Shown in pieces: positions 1 to 6,121 of a DNA stretch of 8,032 nt. The DNA comes from an uncultured Hungatella sp. GTDB taxonomy: Bacteria > Bacillota > Clostridia > Lachnospirales > Lachnospiraceae. A model generated the notes under the pieces. It was not told the DNA's origin. It worked only from the letters and a program-made list of their open reading frames with translations, and searched no databases. The stretch covers positions 1 to 8,032 of the forward strand of contig CAUEKH010000100.1 in assembly GCA_959018155.1 (NCBI GenBank), given 5' to 3'. Both the position numbers and the translations under genes were made by a program. How positions within the stretch are numbered: position 1 is the stretch's first letter; each line of letters starts with the position of its first letter.

Positions 1-815
1 ATTTCAAATACTGTACATACGCGGGCCTTGGGCTGGCATTTACCAACTATGGATTTAAGAAGACGGTGGATTTCGTGGGGCTTCGGAATTTCACGAGGCT
101 GTTCCACTCGCCGGGATTCTGGACTGCTTTTAAGAATACCATTATAATCAGTCTCTGTAACATTGTATTTTATTTTCCATTTCCGATTATTATTGCGCTG
201 CTGATTAACGAACTTCGGTCGCTGCGGATGAAGCGGACTATCCAGTTTATGATTTACATCCCGTATTTCTTTTCCTGGGTTGTGGTCGGAACGATTTTTG
301 TCAATATTCTGTCGCCGTCAAGCGGGATTGTCAATCAGATACTTCAGGCACTGGGCCATGAACCCATCTATTTTATGGCCGATGTAAAATGGTTCCGGGC
401 GGTTCTGATTCTCTCCTACATATGGAGGCAGATGGGATATGGCGCGGTAATCTATGTAGCGACATTATCGACTGTGGATCCGCAGCTTTATGAGGCGGCC
501 GCCATCGACGGATGCAACAAATGGAAGCAGGTTTTCTATATCACGCTTCCGTCCATCAAACCGACGATTGTGACCATGCTTCTTCTGAATCTTTCCCATG
601 TGCTGCTTGTGTTTGAGCAGGTTATGGTTATGTACAACGCTTCTGTGTATTCCGTCAGCGACGTACTCCAGACGTATACCTACCGGGAAGGAATTCTCTC
701 CGGAAATATCGCCTACGGAACGGCAGTCAGCTTATTTACAGGCGTTGTCAGCCTGACGCTGGTGATGGGAACGAACTGGATATCAAAGCATTTCCTGGAT
801 GATTCTATTTTATAA
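1..815 (+). CDS. Carbohydrate ABC transporter permease, LplB/YteP type (5' end cut by window edge)
   Basis: This is an inner-membrane permease subunit of a binding-protein-dependent sugar importer. The frame is open from base 3 to the TAA at 813-815, giving 270 visible residues. A GTG at 66 is only an internal valine, because the upstream codons read as family-like sequence (GLAFTNYGF, then VGLRNF) that matches the N-terminal region of LplB-type permeases. About 20-50 N-terminal residues, including most of the first membrane helix, should lie left of the window. Several hydrophobic helices follow. The EAA loop that docks on the ATPase is clear (EAAAIDG at 492-512, followed by a conserved LP). 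The stop codon lies 13 bases before the start of the second permease, which supports co-transcription. The family assignment is firm. The sugar transported cannot be read from the sequence, although LplB/YteP relatives import oligosaccharides. Confidence 0.93.
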   Translation, partial: FKYCTYAGLGLAFTNYGFKKTVDFVGLRNFTRLFHSPGFWTAFKNTIIISLCNIVFYFPFPIIIALLINELRSLRMKRTIQFMIYIPYFFSWVVVGTIFVNILSPSSGIVNQILQALGHEPIYFMADVKWFRAVLILSYIWRQMGYGAVIYVATLSTVDPQLYEAAAIDGCNKWKQVFYITLPSIKPTIVTMLLLNLSHVLLVFEQVMVMYNASVYSVSDVLQTYTYREGILSGNIAYGTAVSLFTGVVSLTLVMGTNWISKHFLDDSIL

Positions 816-822
816 GAGGTGG
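816..822 (+). promoter_or_regulatory. Ribosome binding site that fixes the second permease start at 829
   Basis: GAGGTGG lies 6 bases before the ATG at 829. An in-frame ATG at 799 would add ten residues and overlap the previous gene by 17 bases, but this site would then lie inside the gene and no comparable purine-rich site precedes 799. I therefore prefer 829. Confidence 0.7.
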
Positions 823-828
823 GCGGCT

Positions 829-1695
829 ATGGAAAGCAGAACGAAAATCAAAGAATCGAGGGCGAGAAAGGTATTCCGCTTTTTTAATGGAGTGTTTCTC
901 GCGGTCATTTGTATCATTATTATTATCCCCATCTGGAATGTGGTGGTGACGTCATTTTCCCAGGATAAGGACGTGATGGGAGGGGCCTACTTAATCATTC
1001 CGAAGTCATTTACACTGAAAAATTATATCAAGGTGCTGAACAGCGGATATATGAGAGGCTTCTGGAATTCCATGATAACGGCCTGCGGCGGAACCGCAAT
1101 CGCCATGCTGATTACGGTGCCGATGGGGTACGTGCTGGCGCAGAAGAATCTGCTGGGGCGGAAGATTTTTATGAAGCTTATCAGTATCACACTGGTATTT
1201 GACGCGGGAATTATGCCGTTTTATATCCTGATTAAGACGCTGGGACTGATCGACAGCAGATGGTCCTTAATCATTCCATTCGCTGTCTCCACATTTAACT
1301 TAATTATCGTCAAGAATTTCATGACATCGATCCCGGAGAGTCTGGTGGAATCGGCCAGGCTGGACGGCTGTAACGATATCATGGTGCTGATAAAGATCAT
1401 TCTGCCTTTATCGGTTCCGATTCTCTCCGCGGTGCTTCTGTTCTACTTCGTGTCATTCTGGAACCGGTACACGGAGGCGGTTATGTTCATCAACAACAGT
1501 TCCAAATATACGATGCAGGTGATGCTGCGCGCCCTGGTCTTCCAGAGCGACGGTTCCCTCGGGGAAGGTAATATCGTCTATGACAACATGAAAATGGCGG
1601 TCATGGTGCTCGGTATGCTGCCGGTACTTGTCATTTACCCGTTTGTACAGAGGTATTTCGTGACAGGGCTGATGGTTGGCGGCGTCAAGGAGTGA
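829..1695 (+). CDS. Carbohydrate ABC transporter permease, YtcP/LplC type
   Basis: This is the second membrane permease of the sugar importer and the partner of the preceding gene. It has 288 residues, close to the usual length for YtcP/LplC-type subunits. A basic N-terminus (ESRTKIKESRARK) precedes the first hydrophobic helix (about residues 20-40). Further helices follow, and the EAA loop begins at E174 (ESARLDG, residues 174-180) and ends in the expected LP about 15 residues later. The C-terminus (QRYFVTGLMVGGVKE) is the typical ending of this subfamily. The start at 829 is chosen from the ribosome site at 816-822. The TGA at 1693-1695 is followed by a hairpin and the binding-protein gene. 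No ATPase gene lies nearby, as is common where a shared MsmX-type ATPase energises several importers. Substrate unknown. Confidence 0.95.
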   Translation: MESRTKIKESRARKVFRFFNGVFLAVICIIIIIPIWNVVVTSFSQDKDVMGGAYLIIPKSFTLKNYIKVLNSGYMRGFWNSMITACGGTAIAMLITVPMGYVLAQKNLLGRKIFMKLISITLVFDAGIMPFYILIKTLGLIDSRWSLIIPFAVSTFNLIIVKNFMTSIPESLVESARLDGCNDIMVLIKIILPLSVPILSAVLLFYFVSFWNRYTEAVMFINNSSKYTMQVMLRALVFQSDGSLGEGNIVYDNMKMAVMVLGMLPVLVIYPFVQRYFVTGLMVGGVKE

Positions 1696-1708
1696 CGGGG
1701 AAGGTGAA

Positions 1709-1739
1709 CTGCCGGGAGCCCGAAGGAGGGCGGCGGCAG
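1709..1739 (+). other. GC-rich intercistronic hairpin after the permease genes
   Basis: CTGCCG (1709-1714) pairs with CGGCAG (1734-1739), and the inner GCCC (1718-1721) pairs with GGGC (1728-1731) around a 6-base loop, with a small asymmetric internal loop between the two stems. No T-run follows, so it does not look like an intrinsic terminator. It begins 13 bases after the permease stop. A role in mRNA processing or stability is inference. Confidence 0.5.
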
Positions 1740-1754
1740 CGTATCAGGTCATGA

Positions 1755-1793
1755 TGTGGATTACAGAGGATTTTGTGGATTACAGAGGATTTT
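1755..1793 (+). repeat. Perfect 19-bp tandem direct repeat, candidate regulator-binding site
   Basis: The unit GTGGATTACAGAGGATTTT occurs at 1756-1774 and again, identically, at 1775-1793. The periodicity extends one base upstream, to 1755. It lies about 90 bases before the lipoprotein start. AraC-family regulators commonly bind directly repeated half-sites about two helical turns apart, and this locus encodes one, so a role as its operator is a reasonable inference. No convincing -35/-10 pair is visible between the repeat and the gene. A simple local duplication without function remains possible. Confidence 0.6.
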
Positions 1794-1801
1794 ATTCCTG
1801 C

Positions 1802-1841
1802 ATAACCGATACCGGTACGGTACCCATGTTCCACCGGTTAT
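1802..1841 (+). other. Small inverted repeats in the leader of the binding-protein gene
   Basis: ATAACCG (1802-1808) is complementary to CGGTTAT (1835-1841). Inside the loop, GGTAC (1814-1818) and GTACC (1820-1824) form a second perfect dyad around one base. The arms are short, so this could be an operator, an RNA leader fold or chance. Confidence 0.3.
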
Positions 1842-1866
1842 TGCAGGGCTAAATAGAGCAAAAATC

Positions 1867-1873
1867 AAGGAGG
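1867..1873 (+). promoter_or_regulatory. Strong ribosome binding site that sets the lipoprotein start
   Basis: A perfect AAGGAGG lies 8 bases before the ATG at 1882. The frame is open upstream as far as 1756, but those 42 codons lack a signal-peptide pattern and run through the direct repeat. The start at 1882 puts a classical lipoprotein signal at the N-terminus. Confidence 0.9.
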
Positions 1874-1881
1874 AAGAAGAA

Positions 1882-3438
1882 ATGAAAAAACGTGTATTGG
1901 CACTTGGTCTGGCAGGCATGATGGCCATGTCGGCGCTGACAGGCTGTGGCGGCGGAAAGACCGCGGAGACTGGCGGGACCACACAGGGGGCGGCAGCGGA
2001 AACGAAGGCTGAGGAGAAAACAGAAGCAAAAGAGACAGAAGCGAAAGCAAAGGAGACTGAGGCGAAGGAGACGCCAAAGCTTACCATCTGTTCTGCCGAC
2101 AATACTTTTGGTTTGAGTACTGATCCGGAGCTTCAGCAGGCCGTGGTTTCCATGCTGGAGGAGAAGGCAGGCGTGAAGCTGGAGGCGATTATCCCGCCAA
2201 TCAGCAGCTATAATGACAAGCTGGAGACGATGATGTCAGGCGGCGACGTGCCGGATATCTTCTCTATTTCCCAGGCTATGACGAGACTGCCGAACTATGT
2301 GGCCAGAGAGCAGGTGCTCTGCCTCGACGACCTGATCAAGAATTCCGACGCGCTGAAAATGGTCGGACAGGAATATTTTAACGCACTTGCCATTGACAAC
2401 CATGTGTATGACGTACCATACTATTATCCAAGGGTAAAATGTCTCTTCTTAAGAAAAGACGTGATGGAGCAGTACGGTATCAATTTGAGCACCACTCCTA
2501 CCACAGAGGAATTCTTAACTGAGATGGGCAAACTGAAAGGCACTGGCATTATTCCGTTCAGCTTCCCGAAATGGATTGACAACTTCCAGTATTTCATGAA
2601 TTCCTTCGGGGCATACGCGGGAATCTACAAAAATGCGGATGGCGTTTATGTAGATGGAATGCAGGAGCCGCAGATGGTGGATGCATTAAATTACTTAAGA
2701 GAACTCTATACGAGCGGCGTTATGGATCAGGAATTTATCACCACAGAAAATAATACCATGAGAGAGTACGTTTATACGGGAAAAGCAGCCAGCGATATCG
2801 ACTACGTCATGAACTACTCCAACTACATTTCCCAGACCAAGGCGGCGGGAACGGCTACCGATGTACAGCCGATTTACATGCTGGTTGGCCCGGATGGAAA
2901 GGGCGGCGGCTTAAATGAGTCGATCCAGACGGCATGGTGTATTTCTTCTGAGTGCAAGGATCCGGAGGCAGCGATGCGCGTGATTGAGGCGCTTGTGACA
3001 GACCCGGAGATGCACGCGGCTTTCTACAACACAGGAGTTGAGGGAGTTCACTACAATGTAGAGGACGGAATTGCGGTTCCGACTGAGAAAGCGGCTAATT
3101 CCGGATATGCGATTAAATACAACTATCTGACCGATTCCTTTATCGGTGATTTCTCCTCCTTAAAGTACCAGCCTGACGACGAGATGATGGCCTCCATTAA
3201 GGTTCAGCAGGAAATGATTTCGGAGGCAATGGATCACAGAGGGGACAAACAGATGATACCGTCCGGCTTATCCACTCTATATGACGAGACCTCGGCTTCT
3301 GTCACCAGCACATGGAAAGAAGTGGTTTCACAGATTGTTTTAGGATCTGTTTCCGTGGAAGACGGACTTAAGAACTATAAGAGCTTCTGGGACAGCGTAG
3401 ACGGCGACCAGATGTTAAAGGAATTAAACGGACAGTAA
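1882..3438 (+). CDS. Extracellular sugar-binding lipoprotein, LplA/YesO-like ABC transporter component
   Basis: This is the substrate-binding lipoprotein of the importer, anchored to the outer face of the membrane, which delivers sugar to the two permeases. It has 518 residues, in the usual range for the long LplA-type binding proteins. The signal peptide begins MKKRVLALGL, and the lipobox LTGC places the lipidated cysteine at residue 22. A charged, low-complexity spacer follows (about residues 39-66) in which KETEAK occurs at 50-55 and 57-62. The folded domain starts near residue 67 and contains the family-typical stretch LETMMSGGDVPDIFSI and later YYYPRVKCLFLRKDVMEQYG. The gene has its own strong ribosome site and is flanked by hairpins, fitting the high expression usual for binding proteins. 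The ligand is not evident from the sequence. An oligosaccharide is the best guess from family and context. Confidence 0.95.
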   Translation: MKKRVLALGLAGMMAMSALTGCGGGKTAETGGTTQGAAAETKAEEKTEAKETEAKAKETEAKETPKLTICSADNTFGLSTDPELQQAVVSMLEEKAGVKLEAIIPPISSYNDKLETMMSGGDVPDIFSISQAMTRLPNYVAREQVLCLDDLIKNSDALKMVGQEYFNALAIDNHVYDVPYYYPRVKCLFLRKDVMEQYGINLSTTPTTEEFLTEMGKLKGTGIIPFSFPKWIDNFQYFMNSFGAYAGIYKNADGVYVDGMQEPQMVDALNYLRELYTSGVMDQEFITTENNTMREYVYTGKAASDIDYVMNYSNYISQTKAAGTATDVQPIYMLVGPDGKGGGLNESIQTAWCISSECKDPEAAMRVIEALVTDPEMHAAFYNTGVEGVHYNVEDGIAVPTEKAANSGYAIKYNYLTDSFIGDFSSLKYQPDDEMMASIKVQQEMISEAMDHRGDKQMIPSGLSTLYDETSASVTSTWKEVVSQIVLGSVSVEDGLKNYKSFWDSVDGDQMLKELNGQ

Positions 3439-3465
3439 GCAGACCGGGCTTATTGTCATCAAAAC

Positions 3466-3490
3466 AAGGCGCTGGAACCTCCAGCGCCTT
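3466..3490. terminator. Terminator-like 10-bp hairpin between binding protein and kinase genes
   Basis: AAGGCGCTGG (3466-3475) pairs perfectly with CCAGCGCCTT (3481-3490) around the loop AACCT. It starts 28 bases after the lipoprotein stop codon. On the + strand it is followed by AAGTGG rather than a T-run, so complete termination is unlikely. Partial read-through or 3'-end protection of the lipoprotein mRNA fits better. On the opposite strand the stem is followed by TTGTTTTG-like sequence, which would suit termination of transcription coming from the right. Confidence 0.55.
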
Positions 3491-3500
3491 AAGTGGAATA

Positions 3501-3505
3501 AGGAG
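3501..3505 (+). promoter_or_regulatory. Ribosome binding site of the histidine kinase gene
   Basis: AGGAG lies 8 bases before the ATG at 3514 and just downstream of the hairpin. Translation can start independently on any transcript that reads through or is processed at the hairpin. Confidence 0.8.
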
Positions 3506-3513
3506 AGACAGAT

Positions 3514-5208
3514 ATGGACAGGAAACGATATGGAAAAAAAGCAAAATGGATACAGCCTGTCTATCTCTATTTTTTCGTTACGATCCTGGCTGCCGCGGTG
3601 ATTATTAATATTGTATACATGGTCTACTACTCCTATATCACGCAGAAGGTCGATAATCAGGAGCATTCCCGCACCTTGAGCCAGACGGTATACTTTACGG
3701 ACCGGTTTGTGAAGGAGATTGAGGACAGCGCCAGCGTCCTCTCGATCTCCGCGTCGGCGCAGAAGCTTCTGACTTACCGGGTGGAGAAGGATTATCTGGA
3801 CTATGCCGACTGCGCGGAAATGCTTTCGGGCTATACGATGACGGTTCCCGGAATCTATCGGGTTGATTTGTACATCAGAAACAATGATACGCTGGTCACC
3901 TCCACAGAGGGCGTCTTCTATGATTTGGCAAAGGAGGAGAACCAGGAGTACCGGAACTATTTTAACCGGAGTGAGAAATGGTTCTGGGATATGAATTACC
4001 GCGGCAAAGAGCCGGAATTCGTTGCCAGAAACAGAAATGAGCGGTACATCAGCCTGGTGAAACCGGTTTACTCCCGTTTTACCGGAAAGAAGGAGGGGAT
4101 TGCCTTCATCTGTGTAAAACTCTCGGAACTGGAGAAAATTCTTCCGGTGTCCGCCGGAAAAGGCGACGCGATGACGGTATCGTACGGCGCCACCAGGGTG
4201 ACAGGAAATCCGCCGGAAAATGTGAAGGTACGGTGCCTTTCTGAGATATCGGATTACTCCGGCTTAAAGTTTGATTACTATTTCCCCAGGCCGAATCTTC
4301 TGATGAACAGTATGACGGTGTTCTGGGTCATATTTGCACTGACGGCATTTTTTGCGGCTCTCTTCTTTATCCTGGTGGAAATCTCTGAGCGGAAAATGTT
4401 CTACCCCGTGACGACGCTTCTGGAGGCGTTTGATAAGGTGGAGAAGGGGCAGTTCGATATCCGGCTCGATGAGAACCGCAACGATCTGTTCCGCGATATT
4501 TTCCAGCATTTCAATCAGACGGCAGCCAGGCTGAAGCAGATGATTGAGGAACTGTCCAATGAGCGGACGAGAAGAAATGAGTTCAAGTTCCGGCTTCTGC
4601 AGATGCAGATAAAGCCCCATTTTCTGTACAATCTGTTTAACAACATGGTGTGGATGGTGGAGCAGAAGGATTATGAGAAGCTGGAGGTCTTAATCAATGC
4701 CACGGCCGGCTACTACAAGACGGCTTTAAATTACGGGAATAAAGATATCATGCTGGCGGAGAACCGGAGTCAGCTGCAGTATTACGCGGAAATCCAGAGG
4801 ATCCGGTTCGGCGAGAAATTCATACTTCATGTAGATTTTGCCGAGGAGGTCCAGTTCCTCTCAATCCCAAACCTCTTACTTCAGCCGCTGATAGAAAATT
4901 CCATCATACACGGGACGAAAAATGTGGAAGACAGGGCTATTTCCATTGAGGTTACGGGGAAAATCCGGGACAACAGGCTGTATCTGGAGGTGTGGGATGA
5001 CGGCTGCGGCATTGACGGGGAGACGCTTCGCGATATCCGCAGGGAGATTCGGAATTATGAGGATAACGGAAGTAAGTATTTTGCCCTTGTCAACGTGGCT
5101 GCCAGGATCCAGAGCCGTTACAAAGGCAGGGCCAGGATGCTGGTGGACAGCTGTTACGGAAAATGGACCCGGGTGGTGATTGAGATTCCCATTGAGGAGG
5201 CGCAATAG
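3514..5208 (+). CDS. Membrane sensor histidine kinase, YesM family
   Basis: This is the sensor of the two-component system. It detects an extracellular cue, probably linked to the imported sugar, and phosphorylates the regulator encoded next to it. It has 564 residues. Order of parts: membrane helix 1 (about 16-39), an extracellular sensor region of about 225 residues (dCache-like by length and position), membrane helix 2 (about 267-288), a HAMP-like linker (about 289-345), the His_kinase domain, then the ATPase domain. The phospho-acceptor is H369 in QMQIKPHFLYN, the YesM/LytS-type signature. The N box (LIENSIIHG) places the Mg-ATP residue at N462, and the first glycine box is DDGCGID (residues 495-501). 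The second glycine box looks diverged: KYFALVN stands where relatives usually have a GxGLxN-like motif. The gene ends with TAG directly abutting the regulator ATG, so the pair is probably translationally coupled. Confidence 0.95.
   Translation: MDRKRYGKKAKWIQPVYLYFFVTILAAAVIINIVYMVYYSYITQKVDNQEHSRTLSQTVYFTDRFVKEIEDSASVLSISASAQKLLTYRVEKDYLDYADCAEMLSGYTMTVPGIYRVDLYIRNNDTLVTSTEGVFYDLAKEENQEYRNYFNRSEKWFWDMNYRGKEPEFVARNRNERYISLVKPVYSRFTGKKEGIAFICVKLSELEKILPVSAGKGDAMTVSYGATRVTGNPPENVKVRCLSEISDYSGLKFDYYFPRPNLLMNSMTVFWVIFALTAFFAALFFILVEISERKMFYPVTTLLEAFDKVEKGQFDIRLDENRNDLFRDIFQHFNQTAARLKQMIEELSNERTRRNEFKFRLLQMQIKPHFLYNLFNNMVWMVEQKDYEKLEVLINATAGYYKTALNYGNKDIMLAENRSQLQYYAEIQRIRFGEKFILHVDFAEEVQFLSIPNLLLQPLIENSIIHGTKNVEDRAISIEVTGKIRDNRLYLEVWDDGCGIDGETLRDIRREIRNYEDNGSKYFALVNVAARIQSRYKGRARMLVDSCYGKWTRVVIEIPIEEAQ
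5194..5200 (+). promoter_or_regulatory. Ribosome binding site of the response regulator, inside the kinase 3' end
   Basis: GAGGAGG lies within the last codons of the kinase gene, 8 bases before the ATG at 5209. With zero bases between stop and start, this points to coupled translation of sensor and regulator. Confidence 0.85.
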
Positions 5209-6024
5209 ATGTACAGAATAATCATAGCGGATGATGAGAGAGTGGTTTTAAACGGGATTAAAAATACAATCAACTGGGAACGCCTCGGTATTGAGGTGGC
5301 GGCAACCGCGGAAAACGGACAGGAATTTTATGAGAAGGCGATCGAGACACAGCCGGATATCGCCCTGGTGGATATCCGGATGCCGCAGCTTGACGGCCTC
5401 ACGGCCATAGAAAGGCTGAAACCACTGATTCCTGACTGCCAGTTTATTATTTTTACTGCCTATGAAGATTTTCACTATGCCAAGAAGGCGCTGGAACTGG
5501 GAGTTATGGGGTATATTACCAAACCGGTGCTGAAAAATGAGGTCATTGAGAAGGTGGAACTGGCGAAGACACGGATTGAGCAGAGCCGGGCGGAAATGAG
5601 TCAGTGGGAACAGGGACAGCCGGGCAGGGGCCAGGGGGAACGGGGCCAGGCGAACCGGGGGCAGGCGGAGCGAGAACAGAGGGAGCGGGACCAGCTGTCG
5701 GCCATCGAACGGATTAAAAAATACATGCAGAGCCATGTGGATTCTGATTATACCCTGATGGATGTGGCGGAATATATGCAGATGAACCCCACGTATTTGA
5801 GCCGGTATTTTAAAGAGAAGACCCATGAGACATTTATGGAGTACGACAAGCGGCCTAAGATGGAGCGGGCGGAGGATTTGCTGACTGCCACCAGCATGAA
5901 GACGTATGAGATTGCGGAAAAACTGGGATATAAGAGCGTCCAGCATTTTTCCAGAATCTTTAAGGAGAGTACAGGTATGACTCCCATTGAATACAGGCAG
6001 AAGAGCGGGGAAAAGGCTGAGTAG
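5209..6024 (+). CDS. AraC-type response regulator, YesN family, with repeat linker
   Basis: This is the DNA-binding partner of the upstream kinase and probably the transcription activator of this locus. It has 271 residues. The receiver domain (about 1-120) has the acidic pair D8/D9, the phospho-acceptor D55 in LVDIRMP, T83 and K105. The C-terminal AraC domain (about 166-265) carries two helix-turn-helix units, MDVAEYMQMNPTYLSRYFKE and YEIAEKLGYKSVQHFSRIFK, ending in the family-typical GMTPIEYR. Many YesN proteins are clearly longer because of a middle domain. Here the two domains are joined only by a low-complexity period-5 linker (residues 129-163). The helix between the two HTH units reads DKRPKMERA, with P216 and K217 where relatives usually have a hydrophobic residue and a conserved arginine. 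The start is fixed by the site at 5194-5200. Confidence 0.94.
   Translation: MYRIIIADDERVVLNGIKNTINWERLGIEVAATAENGQEFYEKAIETQPDIALVDIRMPQLDGLTAIERLKPLIPDCQFIIFTAYEDFHYAKKALELGVMGYITKPVLKNEVIEKVELAKTRIEQSRAEMSQWEQGQPGRGQGERGQANRGQAEREQRERDQLSAIERIKKYMQSHVDSDYTLMDVAEYMQMNPTYLSRYFKEKTHETFMEYDKRPKMERAEDLLTATSMKTYEIAEKLGYKSVQHFSRIFKESTGMTPIEYRQKSGEKAE
5593..5697 (+). repeat. Seven 15-bp units encoding a period-5 linker in the response regulator
   Basis: Residues 129-163 fall into seven pentads: one EMSQW-like unit, then units such as EQGQP, ERGQA, NRGQA and ERDQL. The fourth residue is glutamine, encoded by CAG, in all seven. The first residue is E in five units, and R predominates at the second. 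The DNA is G-rich and imperfectly repeated at 15 bp, consistent with expansion by slippage followed by drift. The linker is hydrophilic, with no hydrophobic core pattern, so it is probably a flexible or extended tether between the receiver and DNA-binding domains. Confidence 0.8.
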
Positions 6025-6049
6025 GAGAGCGGGGAAACAGGAGAGCGGG
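6003..6049 (+). repeat. Short G-rich direct repeats across the regulator stop codon
   Basis: GAGCGGGGAAA occurs at 6003-6013 and 6027-6037, and a shortened GAGCGGG at 6043-6049. An 11-bp repeat AGGAGAGCGGG also recurs at 6023-6033 and 6039-6049. The copies span the end of the regulator gene and the start of the gap. Small slippage duplications are the simplest explanation. Confidence 0.5.
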
Positions 6050-6103
6050 CACGATATACGCAAGGACGTGTGCAGTATAGAATATGATAAAAGGAACCAA
6101 TGG

Positions 6104-6110
6104 AAAGGAG
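6104..6110 (+). promoter_or_regulatory. Ribosome binding site of the propeller-protein gene
   Basis: AAAGGAG lies 11 bases before the ATG at 6122. The spacing is slightly long but workable. It supports 6122 as the start, and it supports + strand coding for a region where the opposite strand also has a long open frame. Confidence 0.75.
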
Positions 6111-6121
6111 CAGAAATAAAA

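Noticed and set aside
799..828. An ATG at 799 as start of the second permease
   Set aside because: It overlaps the previous gene by 17 bases without a good ribosome site. The ATG at 829 has GAGGTGG at 6 bases.
1829..1855. A weak promoter pair (TTCCAC and TAAATA) before the binding-protein gene
   Set aside because: Each hexamer matches consensus at only about three positions and the spacing is 15 bases. This is too weak to call, although activator-dependent promoters can be weak.
1756..1881. A GTG start at 1756 for the binding-protein gene
   Set aside because: It would add 42 residues before the signal peptide, encoded across the direct repeat. The ATG at 1882 has a perfect ribosome site and a correct lipobox distance.
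6083..6088. TATGAT as a -10 box for the propeller-protein gene
   Set aside because: The hexamer is close to TATAAT, but no -35-like sequence lies 16-18 bases upstream and there is no extended -10. Read-through from the regulator gene is simpler.
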